Assembly: GCF_900130055.1 (NCBI RefSeq)
Contig: NZ_FQXU01000003.1
Span: 213,627 to 277,626 of the forward strand
Source of the DNA: Clostridium intestinale DSM 6191
GTDB lineage: Bacteria; Bacillota; Clostridia; Clostridiales; Clostridiaceae
Direction: 5' to 3'
DNA: 64,000 nt
Position 1 is the first letter of the stretch. Each line of letters begins with the position of its first letter. Of the stretch, positions 27,359 through 36,180 are shown piece after piece. A program made the position numbers and the translations under genes. The notes below the pieces were generated by a model that worked only from the letters and a program-made list of their open reading frames with translations, had not been told where the DNA came from and did not search any database.

Positions 27359-30300
27359 ATGTTTTTAAAGTCGTTAGAAATAAGAGGATTTAAATCCTTT
27401 GCAGACAAAACAGAATTAAAATTTGATAAAGGGGTTACTGCTGTTGTTGGACCTAATGGGAGTGGTAAAAGTAATATTTCTGATGCTGTTAGATGGGTTT
27501 TGGGTGAGCAAAGCATTAAAACCTTAAGAGGCGGTAAGATGGAGGATGTTATTTTTGCAGGAACCCATTATAGAAAACCTGTGGGAGTAGCACAAGTATC
27601 TTTAACTTTAGATAATTATGATAAGGAATTACCTTTAGACTATTCAGATGTAACTATAACAAGAAGAATATATAGATCTGGAGAGAGTGAATATCTTATT
27701 AATAACTCTCAATGCAGGTTAAAGGATATAACTACTTTATTTATGGATACTGGTATAGGTAAAGAAGGGTATTCTTTAATTGGACAAGGTAAAATTGACG
27801 CAATCTTAAGTGGTAAAGCTGATGAGAGAAGATCTTTATTAGAAGAGGCAGCTGGTATTGTTAAGTTTAAATCTAGAAGAGATGAATCAGAAAAAAAATT
27901 AGCTAATACAGATGAAAACTTAATTAGAATTAATGACATAATATCTACTTATGAGGAACGTATAGAGCCTTTAGAGATAGAATGTATAAAGGCTGAAAAG
28001 TTTATTGATTTTTCAAATTCACTAAAGGAAAAAGAAATTGACTTACTCATATATCATATAAATAACATAGAAAAAAATATAAAAGTATATGCTGAAAATA
28101 TATATGATATAGAAATGAAAAACAATTCTTTAAGAGAAGAAATAAAAGATAAAAGAAGTAAATTAAATATCTATCAAAATGAAATTGAGAAGATAGATAG
28201 TCAAACAAATCAAGAAAGAATTGAGTACTTTCAAGGAAAAGAGAAAATAGGGGAACTTAATTCTGAAATTGGGATTTTAAAAGAAAGAATTACAAACATA
28301 GAAGAACTTATAGAAAATAATAATAAAGAAAAGATAAGTCTTTTAGAAAAAAGTGAAGAACTTAAAAAAAGTAAGGTTGCACTTTTAGAAGAGATAAGTA
28401 AGGAAAAAGAAAATATATCAAAAATAGAAGAAGTTATAAAGAATTTAGATAAAGAAACAAACATTTTTTTAGAAGAAATATCTAAAGAAGAAGATAAGGT
28501 AAATAGTTTAAAACAACAAGAAATTGATACCTATAAAAAAGTTGCAGAACTAGAAAAAGAAAATAATATAATAGAGAATTCTATTGAAACAATTAAGGAA
28601 AGAATAGTTAACCTTAAAACGGATAAAGAAAATTTAAGTAGCTCAATAGCTATTAATTACTCTACTCGACTAATGATAAATGAAAAAGTAGAGAAGTTTA
28701 AGGAAAAAACAGAAATTTTAGATAAAGAAATACTAGAAAATAAAAACTCTATGACAAAACTTCAAGGAAATTTAAATGCAAATGAAAAAAAGTATAGAGA
28801 AATAAACATAGAGATAAATAGAACAGATGCAACTTATAAAATGCTTAATAATTTAGAAAAGCATTTTGAAGGATATAATAAATCTGTAAAGCTTCTTATG
28901 GAGCATATGTCTAAAGGTAGTATTGGGAATTTAAGCGATAAGTGTGTAATCCTCGGTGAAATTATTTCTGTTCCTAAAAATTTAGAAACAGCCATTGAAA
29001 TTGCCTTAGGAGGAACTATTTCTAATATTATTACTGAAGATGAAGTTATAGCAAAGAGATTAATTAATTATTTGAAGGATAACAAACTAGGAAGAGCCAC
29101 CTTTTTACCTTTATCTATAATAAAGGGGAAAAAGGCTTCAATAAACGAAAGAATAACCAAAATTCAAGGGTATATTGGATTAGCTTCTGACTTAATTAGT
29201 TATGATAAAAAATACGATAATGCTATTAATTATTCTTTAGGAAGAACTATAATAACAGATACTATGGATGGAGCCTTAAGGGTTGCAAAGGAAACCTCTT
29301 ACTCTTATAAGATAGTTACCTTAACTGGAGAAATTGTTAATCCAGGTGGAGCATTAACAGGTGGAAACTATGGAGGGAAAAACAGCTCTATAATAAGCAG
29401 AAAAAGAGAACTTGAAGAGTTAAAGATAAGATATGCATCTTTAGAAGAGGAATCAGAAAAGTTGAAAACTGAACTGGTTTCATTAAGAGAGAATCTTAAA
29501 AAATTAGATGAGGATAATTTAAATAAAAGAGATCAAATTCATTTTAATAATATAGAAATTGCAAAACTTCAAAATGAAATTAAAAACATTCAAAATGAAG
29601 AACTAAAATTGCAAAGTTCAATAGAAGATATAGAAGTTAAATATGAGGGATTAATTAAAGAACAGTTAGAATTAAATGATAATTTTAAAGTTATAAAAGA
29701 GATTATTATTAAAACTTCTGAAAGTAAGGAAGATAATAAGGTTTTAATAAAATCAATTGAAGAAAACTTAAAAGATGCAAAGGCTTCAATAACTGAAAAT
29801 CGTGATGAAATAACTGATAATAGAATAAAAAAGGCTTCTTTAGAAGAATTTATATCAGGTAAACTTAGAGAATTAAATAGGTTAGAAGAAGAACAAAATT
29901 CCTGTGTAAATAGAGTAAGGGAAATAGAAACCTCTATAAAAAATGGTATAGCTACTAAAAAGATATCTAACGAAGATATAGATAAAAACACTAAAGAAAT
30001 AGAGAACTTAAGGTCTTTAGTAGAAAAGTTTGAAGAAATATGGAAGCAAAGTGAAATCAAAAGAATTTCTATAAAAGAAAATATGAACAAGGTACAAACT
30101 GAAGTTGATGAATTAAATCAAATTCTTCAAAAATCAGAAAATGAATATCATAAATTAGAGATGGGTAAAGCTAAATATGATATAGAAAAAGAAAATTATT
30201 ATAACAGATTAAATGAAGAATTTTCTTTAACTTATGCAGAAGCTTTTGAAAAAGCTAATGATGTTATAAACGAAGTTGACCATAAAAGAGAAATAACAAC

Positions 30301-30919
30301 ATTGAAAAGTCAAATTACAGCTCTTGGAGTTGTTAATGTTGGTGCTATTGAAGAATATAAAGAAGTTAAAGAAAAATATACTTTTATGAGTAGTCAAAAA
30401 GAAGATTTAGAAAAAGCAAAAGAAGACTTATTAGAAGTTATAAGTGACATGACCTCAAAAATGAAAGAGGTATTTATAGAGAACTTTAAGATATTAAATG
30501 GATATTTTAGTGAAACCTTTAGAGAATTATTTAAAGGTGGAAGTGCAGAACTTATACTTGGAGAAGGTGATGAATTAACTTCAAATATAGAAATTAACGT
30601 TCAGCCCCCAGGAAAAAAAGTTCAAAATATAAATCTTATGTCTGGTGGAGAGAAAGTTTTATCAGCAATTGCATTATTATTTGGTATACTTAAGATGAAA
30701 CCAACTCCATTTTGTATATTAGATGAAATAGAAGCAGCTTTAGATGATGCAAATGTATATAGATATGCAGAATTTTTAAGAAAGTTCTCTGAAAACATTC
30801 AATTTATAGTAGTTACGCATAGAAAGGGTACTATGGAAGCATCAGACATAATGTACGGGGTTACTATGGAGGAAAAAGGAATATCTAAAATAGTTTCAGT
30901 AAATTTACAAGGCAGATAG
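27359..30919 (+). CDS. smc: Chromosome segregation/condensation protein Smc
   Basis: Smc is the ATPase of the bacterial condensin that organises the chromosome. The N-terminal head has Walker A GPNGSGKS (31-38). Two long coiled coils flank a hinge (about 520-680, with GGTISNIITEDEVIAKRLI and GEIVNPGGALTGG). The C-terminal head has the signature LMSGGEK (about 1093-1099) and Walker B FCILDEIEAAL. It has 1186 residues, typical size. AAGGAG at 27347-27352 is the ribosome site. It lies 11 bases before ftsY. The partner genes scpA and scpB are not in the window. Confidence 0.97.
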   Translation: MFLKSLEIRGFKSFADKTELKFDKGVTAVVGPNGSGKSNISDAVRWVLGEQSIKTLRGGKMEDVIFAGTHYRKPVGVAQVSLTLDNYDKELPLDYSDVTITRRIYRSGESEYLINNSQCRLKDITTLFMDTGIGKEGYSLIGQGKIDAILSGKADERRSLLEEAAGIVKFKSRRDESEKKLANTDENLIRINDIISTYEERIEPLEIECIKAEKFIDFSNSLKEKEIDLLIYHINNIEKNIKVYAENIYDIEMKNNSLREEIKDKRSKLNIYQNEIEKIDSQTNQERIEYFQGKEKIGELNSEIGILKERITNIEELIENNNKEKISLLEKSEELKKSKVALLEEISKEKENISKIEEVIKNLDKETNIFLEEISKEEDKVNSLKQQEIDTYKKVAELEKENNIIENSIETIKERIVNLKTDKENLSSSIAINYSTRLMINEKVEKFKEKTEILDKEILENKNSMTKLQGNLNANEKKYREINIEINRTDATYKMLNNLEKHFEGYNKSVKLLMEHMSKGSIGNLSDKCVILGEIISVPKNLETAIEIALGGTISNIITEDEVIAKRLINYLKDNKLGRATFLPLSIIKGKKASINERITKIQGYIGLASDLISYDKKYDNAINYSLGRTIITDTMDGALRVAKETSYSYKIVTLTGEIVNPGGALTGGNYGGKNSSIISRKRELEELKIRYASLEEESEKLKTELVSLRENLKKLDEDNLNKRDQIHFNNIEIAKLQNEIKNIQNEELKLQSSIEDIEVKYEGLIKEQLELNDNFKVIKEIIIKTSESKEDNKVLIKSIEENLKDAKASITENRDEITDNRIKKASLEEFISGKLRELNRLEEEQNSCVNRVREIETSIKNGIATKKISNEDIDKNTKEIENLRSLVEKFEEIWKQSEIKRISIKENMNKVQTEVDELNQILQKSENEYHKLEMGKAKYDIEKENYYNRLNEEFSLTYAEAFEKANDVINEVDHKREITTLKSQITALGVVNVGAIEEYKEVKEKYTFMSSQKEDLEKAKEDLLEVISDMTSKMKEVFIENFKILNGYFSETFRELFKGGSAELILGEGDELTSNIEINVQPPGKKVQNINLMSGGEKVLSAIALLFGILKMKPTPFCILDEIEAALDDANVYRYAEFLRKFSENIQFIVVTHRKGTMEASDIMYGVTMEEKGISKIVSVNLQGR

Positions 30920-30930
30920 GAGGATACGCA

Positions 30931-31839
30931 GTGTTTGGAGGAATTTTTGACAAACTAAAACAAGGCTTAAGTAAAACAAGAGATAATTTTACAGATAAAA
31001 TAAATGAGGTATTAAATCTTGCTGTAACCATTGATGAAGATTTATATGAAGAATTAGAAGAAATACTAATTACTTCAGATATAGGTATGGAAACCACAAT
31101 GGATATAATAGAAGAGCTAAGAGCAAAAATAAGAAAAGAAAAAATTGCAGATCCACAGATGGTTAGACCAGCTCTTAAGGAAGTTATTAGAGATATGCTT
31201 CTAAAAGATGTTGAAGATAAAAAAGAACCTGATAATAAAATAATTTTAATTATAGGTGTAAATGGAGTAGGAAAAACTACTTCTATTGGAAAACTTTCAT
31301 CTAAAATGAAAAATGAAGGACAAAAGGTTTTATTAGCAGCAGCAGATACTTTTAGAGCAGCAGCTATAGACCAGTTAGAAATATGGAGCAAAAGATCAGG
31401 GGTTGATATTGTTAAACATCAAGAAGGATCTGACCCAGCAGCAGTTGTGTATGATGCTCTACAAGCTGCAAAGTCTAGAAAAGTAAATAGATTATTAATA
31501 GATACAGCTGGAAGACTTCATAACAAAAAAAATCTTATGAATGAGCTTGAAAAGATAAATAGAGTTATAGACAGGGAAATGGGAGATACTGAAAGGGAAA
31601 CTCTTTTAGTATTAGATGCAACCACAGGTCAAAATGCTGTTATTCAGGCTAAACAATTTAAAGAGGTATGCCCTATTGATGGCATAATATTAACTAAATT
31701 AGATGGAACAGCTAAAGGTGGAGTTGTAATTTCTATCAAACAACATTTAAATGTTCCAGTGAGATATATTGGTGTAGGTGAAGGTATTGATGACCTTCAA
31801 GAGTTTGATGCTGAAGGTTTTGTTGAAGCTTTATTTTAA
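30931..31839 (+). CDS. ftsY: Signal recognition particle receptor FtsY
   Basis: FtsY is the membrane-bound GTPase that receives ribosome-SRP complexes. The NG domain has P-loop GVNGVGKT (109-116), DTFRAAA, DTAGRLH and TKLDGTAKGG. The protein has 302 residues with almost no acidic A domain, the compact Firmicute form. Translation starts at GTG 30931 with AGGAGG at 30918-30923, 7 bases upstream; no ATG fits. Its partner ffh is just downstream after a terminator and new promoter. Confidence 0.97.
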   Translation: MFGGIFDKLKQGLSKTRDNFTDKINEVLNLAVTIDEDLYEELEEILITSDIGMETTMDIIEELRAKIRKEKIADPQMVRPALKEVIRDMLLKDVEDKKEPDNKIILIIGVNGVGKTTSIGKLSSKMKNEGQKVLLAAADTFRAAAIDQLEIWSKRSGVDIVKHQEGSDPAAVVYDALQAAKSRKVNRLLIDTAGRLHNKKNLMNELEKINRVIDREMGDTERETLLVLDATTGQNAVIQAKQFKEVCPIDGIILTKLDGTAKGGVVISIKQHLNVPVRYIGVGEGIDDLQEFDAEGFVEALF

Positions 31840-31844
31840 ATTTT

Positions 31845-31881
31845 ATGGTGTTAAGTAAAAATACTTGACACCATTATTTTT
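31845..31881 (+). terminator. Terminator after ftsY
   Basis: A 13-bp stem (31845-31857 with 31862-31874, one G-U pair) with loop AAAA is followed by TATTTTTAT. Its right arm contains the next promoter's -35 box. Confidence 0.8.
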
Positions 31882-31893
31882 ATCTGTTATTAT
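31865..31893 (+). promoter_or_regulatory. Sigma-A promoter of ylxM-ffh, overlapping the ftsY terminator
   Basis: A consensus TTGACA at 31865-31870 is followed after 17 bases by TATTAT at 31888-31893, 24 bases before ylxM. The -35 lies within the terminator stem and the spacer covers the terminator T-run. Confidence 0.65.
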
Positions 31894-31917
31894 CATTTAG
31901 GTAGGTAAGGTGGTTAT

Positions 31918-32256
31918 ATGGAAGACAGGTTTGAAGTTTCTATTCTGCTAGATCACTACGGCAATTTATTGACTCCAAAGCAGAAGAATATAATGGATCT
32001 TTATTATAATGAAGACTTTTCTCTTTCGGAGATATCTGAGATAAATGAAACCTCAAGGCAGGCTACTCATGATTTAATAAAAAGATGTTATAAGATTTTA
32101 TTAGAATATGAGAAAAAGCTTCAATTGATGAGTAAAAATAATTCAAGAATTAACATAACTAAAGATGCTATAAAAGATCTAAAAGAGAAATTTAATGCAT
32201 CAGATGAAATCATAGATTATATGGGTAAAATTTTTGAGAATATAAATAGTCTATAG
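31918..32256 (+). CDS. ylxM: YlxM family helix-turn-helix protein (SRP-associated)
   Basis: The 112-residue protein has a sigma-factor region 4-like helix-turn-helix: LTPKQKNIMDLYYNEDFSLSEIAEI-type sequence followed by SRQATHDLIKRC. YlxM (UPF0122) proteins are consistently encoded just before ffh; in streptococci YlxM binds SRP components and affects its GTPase activity. It ends 10 bases before ffh. AAGGTGG at 31907-31913 is the ribosome site. Confidence 0.93.
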   Translation: MEDRFEVSILLDHYGNLLTPKQKNIMDLYYNEDFSLSEISEINETSRQATHDLIKRCYKILLEYEKKLQLMSKNNSRINITKDAIKDLKEKFNASDEIIDYMGKIFENINSL

Positions 32257-32266
32257 GAGGTTTGTC

Positions 32267-33640
32267 ATGGCTTTTGAAGGTTTATCAGAAAAGTTGCAAG
32301 ACGCTTTAAAAAAGCTAAGAGGAAAAGGAAAATTAAATGAAAAAGATATAAAAGAAGCCATGAGAGAAGTTAAGCTTGCTCTATTAGAAGCAGATGTTAA
32401 CTTTAAGGTAGTAAAATCTTTTATATCAAAAGTTAGTGAAAAATGTGTTGGAGAAGAAGTTTTAGGAAGTTTAACTCCAGGACAACAAGTAATAAAAATA
32501 GTTAATGATGAATTAACAGAATTAATGGGTACAGCTGAAAGCAAGATATCTTATGCTGATGCAGGTCCAACAGTAATTATGCTTGTAGGACTTCAAGGGG
32601 CAGGTAAAACTACCATGTGTGGTAAGTTAGCTTTATCCTTAAGAAAGAAAAATAAAAAACCTCTATTAGTAGCTTGTGACGTTTATAGACCAGCAGCTAT
32701 AAAACAACTTGAGGTTGTAGGTAAAAGCATAGATATTCCAGTCTTTACTATGGGAGACAAGATAAGTCCAGTAGACATAGCTAAAGCTGGTATAAAGAGT
32801 GCAAGAGAAAATGGTAATAATATAGTTATAATAGATACAGCTGGTAGACTTCATATAGATGAAACTCTTATGGAAGAACTACAAGATATAAAGTCAGGAG
32901 TAAAACCTAATGAAATATTATTAGTAGTAGACTCTATGACAGGACAGGATGCAGTAAATGTAGCTGAAACCTTTAATAACTCTCTAGACATATCAGGAGT
33001 TATTTTAACAAAACTTGATGGTGACACAAGAGGTGGAGCTGCACTTTCTATAAGAAGCATGACTCAAAAACCAATTAAATTTGTTGGTGTTGGGGAAAAA
33101 ATGAGCGACTTAGAAGTATTTTATCCTGACAGAATGGCATCAAGAATATTAGGAATGGGAGATGTATTATCTCTTATAGAAAAAGCTCAAGCAGCTATAG
33201 ACACTGAAGATGCAGAAGCTTTATCAAAGAAAATGTTAACTTCGGACTTTAACTTTGAAGATTACTTAATGGCAATGGAACAAATGAATAAGTTAGGTCC
33301 TATAAATAAAGTTTTAGAAATGATACCTGGAATGAATTCTAAACAACTTGAAGGAGTTGATTTGGAAGCTGGAGAAAAGCAAATGGCTAGATCTAAAGCT
33401 ATAATTCAATCCATGACATCAAAAGAAAGAAAAAATCCACAGCTTGTTTCATCATCTTCATCTAGAAAGAAGAGAATAGCAAATGGTTCAGGAACAAGCA
33501 TACAAGAACTTAATAAACTTCTTAAAGGTTTCGAAGCTATGAGAAAACAAATGAAGCAATTTAAGGGTTTAACTCAAAATATGAAAAAAGGTAAAAAAGG
33601 CAAAAATGGATTATTTGGTAATCTTCCCTTTTTGAAATAG
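32267..33640 (+). CDS. ffh: Signal recognition particle protein Ffh (SRP54)
   Basis: Ffh binds signal peptides on nascent chains and, with 4.5S/6S SRP RNA and FtsY, targets them to the membrane. The NG domain has GLQGAGKT (108-115), DVYRPAA, DTAGRLH and TKLDGDTRGG. The C-terminal M domain has the RNA-binding SSSSRKKRIANGSGTS-type segment, adapted from the usual SRxxRIAxGSG, and ends in a lysine/glycine-rich tail. It has 457 residues. TAGGAGG at 32254-32260 precedes the start. Confidence 0.97.
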   Translation: MAFEGLSEKLQDALKKLRGKGKLNEKDIKEAMREVKLALLEADVNFKVVKSFISKVSEKCVGEEVLGSLTPGQQVIKIVNDELTELMGTAESKISYADAGPTVIMLVGLQGAGKTTMCGKLALSLRKKNKKPLLVACDVYRPAAIKQLEVVGKSIDIPVFTMGDKISPVDIAKAGIKSARENGNNIVIIDTAGRLHIDETLMEELQDIKSGVKPNEILLVVDSMTGQDAVNVAETFNNSLDISGVILTKLDGDTRGGAALSIRSMTQKPIKFVGVGEKMSDLEVFYPDRMASRILGMGDVLSLIEKAQAAIDTEDAEALSKKMLTSDFNFEDYLMAMEQMNKLGPINKVLEMIPGMNSKQLEGVDLEAGEKQMARSKAIIQSMTSKERKNPQLVSSSSSRKKRIANGSGTSIQELNKLLKGFEAMRKQMKQFKGLTQNMKKGKKGKNGLFGNLPFLK

Positions 33641-33671
33641 TATACCTTAACTTTTAAAGGAGGTGAAAAGC

Positions 33672-33920
33672 ATGGCAGTAAAAATAAGACTAAGAAGAAT
33701 GGGTGCAAAAAAAGCTCCTTTCTATAGAGTAGTAGTTGCAGACTCAAGAAGTCCAAGAGATGGTAGATTCATCGAAGAAATAGGATACTACAATCCAGTA
33801 GCTAAACCAGAAGCAGAAATCAAAATTGATGCTGATAAAGCAGCTGCATGGTTAGGTAATGGTGCTCAACCAACTGATATAGTTAAAAAGTTATTCGTTA
33901 AAGCAGGAATTAACAAATAA
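33672..33920 (+). CDS. rpsP: 30S ribosomal protein S16
   Basis: The 82-residue protein begins [19 protein letters not shown], the S16 signature, and has [18 protein letters not shown] 33672 follows AGGAGGTG at 33658-33665. It starts the conserved rpsP-khpA-rimM-trmD-rplS ribosome-biogenesis cluster. Confidence 0.98.
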   Translation: MAVKIRLRRMGAKKAPFYRVVVADSRSPRDGRFIEEIGYYNPVAKPEAEIKIDADKAAAWLGNGAQPTDIVKKLFVKAGINK

Positions 33921-33925
33921 TATCT

Positions 33926-33964
33926 GGGAGGTGAACTCTGCTAAGGATATCCCTAGCAGTCAAT
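33926..33964 (+). promoter_or_regulatory. Shine-Dalgarno separated from the khpA start by a hairpin
   Basis: The only good ribosome site, GGGAGGTG at 33926-33933, is 31 bases from ATG 33965. Between them 33938-33946 pairs with 33951-33959 (eight pairs, one A-C mismatch, loop ATAT). Folding would bring the site to about 9 unpaired bases from ATG, close to ideal. So translation may depend on this hairpin forming. This is inference from spacing. Confidence 0.55.
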
Positions 33965-34192
33965 ATGAAAGATTTAGTAGAAATAATCGCCAAGTCTTTA
34001 GTTGACAATCCAGATGCTGTTGAAGTTAAGGAGGTTGCCGGTGAGCAATCCCTTATCCTTGAACTTAAGGTTGCCCCAGAAGACATGGGTAAAGTTATAG
34101 GAAAACAAGGAAGAATAGCCAAAGCAATAAGAACAGTTGTAAAAGCAGCAGCAGTTAAAGAAAACAAAAGAGTAGTAGTAGAAATTATTTAA
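33965..34192 (+). CDS. khpA: KH-domain RNA-binding protein KhpA
   Basis: The 75-residue protein is a single KH domain with the GxxG loop IGKQGR (45-50). KhpA forms a complex with KhpB/Jag and binds many RNAs; in streptococci it affects cell size and division. Position between rpsP and rimM is diagnostic. The start at ATG 33965 ([12 protein letters not shown]) matches the usual KhpA N-terminus, but its ribosome site is unusually far upstream, beyond a hairpin. Confidence 0.94.
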   Translation: MKDLVEIIAKSLVDNPDAVEVKEVAGEQSLILELKVAPEDMGKVIGKQGRIAKAIRTVVKAAAVKENKRVVVEII

Positions 34193-34193
34193 T

Positions 34194-34226
34194 AAGAGTT
34201 AGGTATTGGCCTAGCTCTTTATTTTT
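34194..34226 (+). terminator. Terminator-like hairpin between khpA and rimM
   Basis: A 10-bp stem (34194-34203 with 34210-34219, one G-U) with loop TATTGG is followed by TTATTTTT. It starts next to the khpA stop and could attenuate rimM-trmD expression. Confidence 0.7.
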
Positions 34227-34244
34227 AATTAAGGAGGAATATCC

Positions 34245-34742
34245 TTGGAACAATTTTTAAATGTTGGTCAAATAGTAAATACTCATGGGGTTAAGGGAGA
34301 AGTTAAGGTATTCCCATTAACTGATGATCCTATGAGATTTAAAAAATTAAAAAAAGTTATTATAGATAACAAAGAGGTACAAATACTTAGCTATAAATTC
34401 CAAAAAGATCGTGTTATATTGAAGCTTGAAGGTGTAGATACTATGGATGACGCTATTAGACTTAAGGGAAAGTATCTTAAAATATCTAGAGAAGATGCTG
34501 TTAAGTTACCTAAGGATACTTATTTTATAGCGGATTTAATAGGCTGTTCTGTATTTGATACAGATGAAACTCCATTAGGTGAGGTTTATGATGTAATAAA
34601 AACAGGAAGTAACGATGTTTATTGGGTTAAGGGGATAAAAGAATTATTAATTCCTGTGCTTAAGGAAATAGTATTAGACATTAATGTAGAAGATAAAAAG
34701 ATAGTCATTAAACCTGTGAAGGAATGGCAAGATGAAGATTAA
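34245..34742 (+). CDS. rimM: 16S rRNA processing protein RimM
   Basis: RimM binds S19 and helps mature the 30S head. The 165-residue protein has an N-terminal barrel, [16 protein letters not shown], and a C-terminal PRC-barrel ending [19 protein letters not shown]. The start is TTG 34245, placed 7 bases after AAGGAGG (34231-34237); no ATG fits that site. It overlaps trmD by 11 bases, indicating translational coupling. Confidence 0.96.
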   Translation: MEQFLNVGQIVNTHGVKGEVKVFPLTDDPMRFKKLKKVIIDNKEVQILSYKFQKDRVILKLEGVDTMDDAIRLKGKYLKISREDAVKLPKDTYFIADLIGCSVFDTDETPLGEVYDVIKTGSNDVYWVKGIKELLIPVLKEIVLDINVEDKKIVIKPVKEWQDED

Positions 34743-35442
34743 TATATTAACTTTATTTCCTGATATGTTTAATATCTTTAATCACTCTATAATAGGTAAG
34801 GCTCAAGAGAAAGAAATATTATCTATAAAGCCAATAAATATTAGAGATTATAGCTTAAACAAACATAAAAAAGTTGATGACTATCCTTATGGTGGAGGTG
34901 CTGGAATGGTTATGGCACCTCAACCAATAGTATCTTCCATAATAGAAACAAAAAAAAGCAATAATGGTAAAGTGATTTTTTTAGGACCAAAAGGAAAAAC
35001 ATTTAATCAAAGCCTAGCTAAAGAGTTATCAAAAGAGAGTGAACTTATTTTCTTATGTGGACATTATGAGGGGATAGATGAAAGAGTCTATGATTATATA
35101 GATATGGAAATATCCCTTGGAGATTTTGTTTTAACTGGTGGAGAAATGGCTTGTATTCCTATTGTAGATAGCATAGTAAGACTTATTCCAGGAGTTCTTG
35201 GAAAAGAGGAAAGTTATCAAGAGGAGTCTTTTTATGATGGATTATTAGAGTATCCTCAATATACTAGACCAGAAGTATTTGAAGGAAAAAAGGTACCTGA
35301 CGTATTAATATCAGGACATCATGAAAACATTCGAAAATGGAGAAGAAAGCAGTCTTTAATAATAACCAAAGAGCGAAGAGCAGATATGTTTAAAAAAATA
35401 ACTTTATCAAAAGAGGATATAAAACTTTTAAAAGAAAACTGA
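34732..35442 (+). CDS. trmD: tRNA (guanine-37-N1)-methyltransferase TrmD
   Basis: TrmD makes 1-methylguanosine at position 37 of tRNAs and so prevents frameshifting. The 236-residue SPOUT (knotted) methyltransferase has [24 protein letters not shown] and [11 protein letters not shown], which form the cofactor-binding trefoil knot. It begins within the end of rimM. rplS follows with its own promoter. Confidence 0.97.
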   Translation: MKINILTLFPDMFNIFNHSIIGKAQEKEILSIKPINIRDYSLNKHKKVDDYPYGGGAGMVMAPQPIVSSIIETKKSNNGKVIFLGPKGKTFNQSLAKELSKESELIFLCGHYEGIDERVYDYIDMEISLGDFVLTGGEMACIPIVDSIVRLIPGVLGKEESYQEESFYDGLLEYPQYTRPEVFEGKKVPDVLISGHHENIRKWRRKQSLIITKERRADMFKKITLSKEDIKLLKEN

Positions 35443-35455
35443 TTGTAAAATTATG

Positions 35456-35484
35456 TTGCACATTGCATTTTCATATGTTACAAT
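35456..35484 (+). promoter_or_regulatory. Sigma-A promoter of rplS
   Basis: TTGCAC at 35456-35461 is followed after 17 bases by TACAAT at 35479-35484, preceded by an extended -10 TGT. It is 80 bases before the rplS start and feeds the leader RNA. Confidence 0.65.
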
Positions 35485-35490
35485 TATCGT

Positions 35491-35550
35491 TGTGCTAGTA
35501 CGGGCGGTCCTCTGGCAAAATAATTTGTTAAGAACGTCAAATTAATATTT
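35491..35550 (+). ncRNA. Candidate ribosomal protein L19 leader
   Basis: The roughly 60-nt leader after the rplS promoter contains GGGCGGTCCTCTGG and later AAGAACGTCAA. These resemble the conserved blocks of the L19 leader known in B. subtilis and other low-GC Gram-positives, recalled from memory. Such leaders are thought to let L19 control its own synthesis. No covariance model was run. Confidence 0.55.
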
Positions 35551-35564
35551 AGGAGGGAATGCAC

Positions 35565-35915
35565 ATGAACGAAATAATTAGATTAATAGAACAAGAACAA
35601 TTAAGAAGTGATTTACCAAACTTCAGTATAGGTGATACTGTAAAAGTTCACGTAAAAGTTAAAGAAGGTAACAGAGAAAGAATACAAGTATTCGAAGGAA
35701 CTGTTATAAAGAAACAAAACGGTGGAACTAGAGAAACTTTCACAGTAAGAAGATTAGCTTATGGAGTTGGAGTTGAAAGAACTTTCCCAATTAACTCCCC
35801 AATCATAGAAAAAGTTGAAATCGTAAGATACGGTAAAGTAAGAAGAGCGAAACTTTACTACTTAAGAGACAGAGTGGGTAAAGCTGCTAAAGTTAAAGAG
35901 TTAATAAAGAAATAA
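35565..35915 (+). CDS. rplS: 50S ribosomal protein L19
   Basis: L19 lies at the 30S-50S interface. The 116-residue protein starts [13 protein letters not shown], with [10 protein letters not shown] and [12 protein letters not shown]-type sequence near the end. ATG 35565 is 7 bases after GGAGGG (35552-35557); the upstream ATG 35559 is too close. It closes the rpsP-rplS cluster. Confidence 0.98.
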   Translation: MNEIIRLIEQEQLRSDLPNFSIGDTVKVHVKVKEGNRERIQVFEGTVIKKQNGGTRETFTVRRLAYGVGVERTFPINSPIIEKVEIVRYGKVRRAKLYYLRDRVGKAAKVKELIKK

Positions 35916-35923
35916 TTGAACTT

Positions 35924-35954
35924 AAAAATGGGGCTTTAGAGTTCCATTTTTTTA
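35924..35954 (+). terminator. Terminator after rplS
   Basis: A 12-bp stem (35924-35935 with 35940-35951, including two G-U pairs) with loop TTAG is followed by TTT. The remaining gap to 36180 is A/T-rich with a 10-bp hairpin around 36065-36090 and no gene. Confidence 0.75.
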
Positions 35955-36180
35955 TTTATAAAAAGAATTTAAAATATTCATGAAAAAAATTGTGAATTAT
36001 GAATAAATGCTCTAAACCCGCATGAACACTATATATAGTTATATAGTTAAAAATATTTCTTCTTATATTCTTATATTTTTAAGAATATAAAAGAATTTAA
36101 TGAGTTTAGATAATACTAAAGAAGATACATTTTAATATTAAAACATAAAAGATAGATTTTAACAAAAAGGAGATGATATC

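Noticed and set aside
29590-31391. Minus-strand open frames opposite the smc coiled coil and ftsY
   Set aside because: Serine/phenylalanine-rich shadows of lysine/glutamate-rich coding sequence; no ribosome site and no domain.
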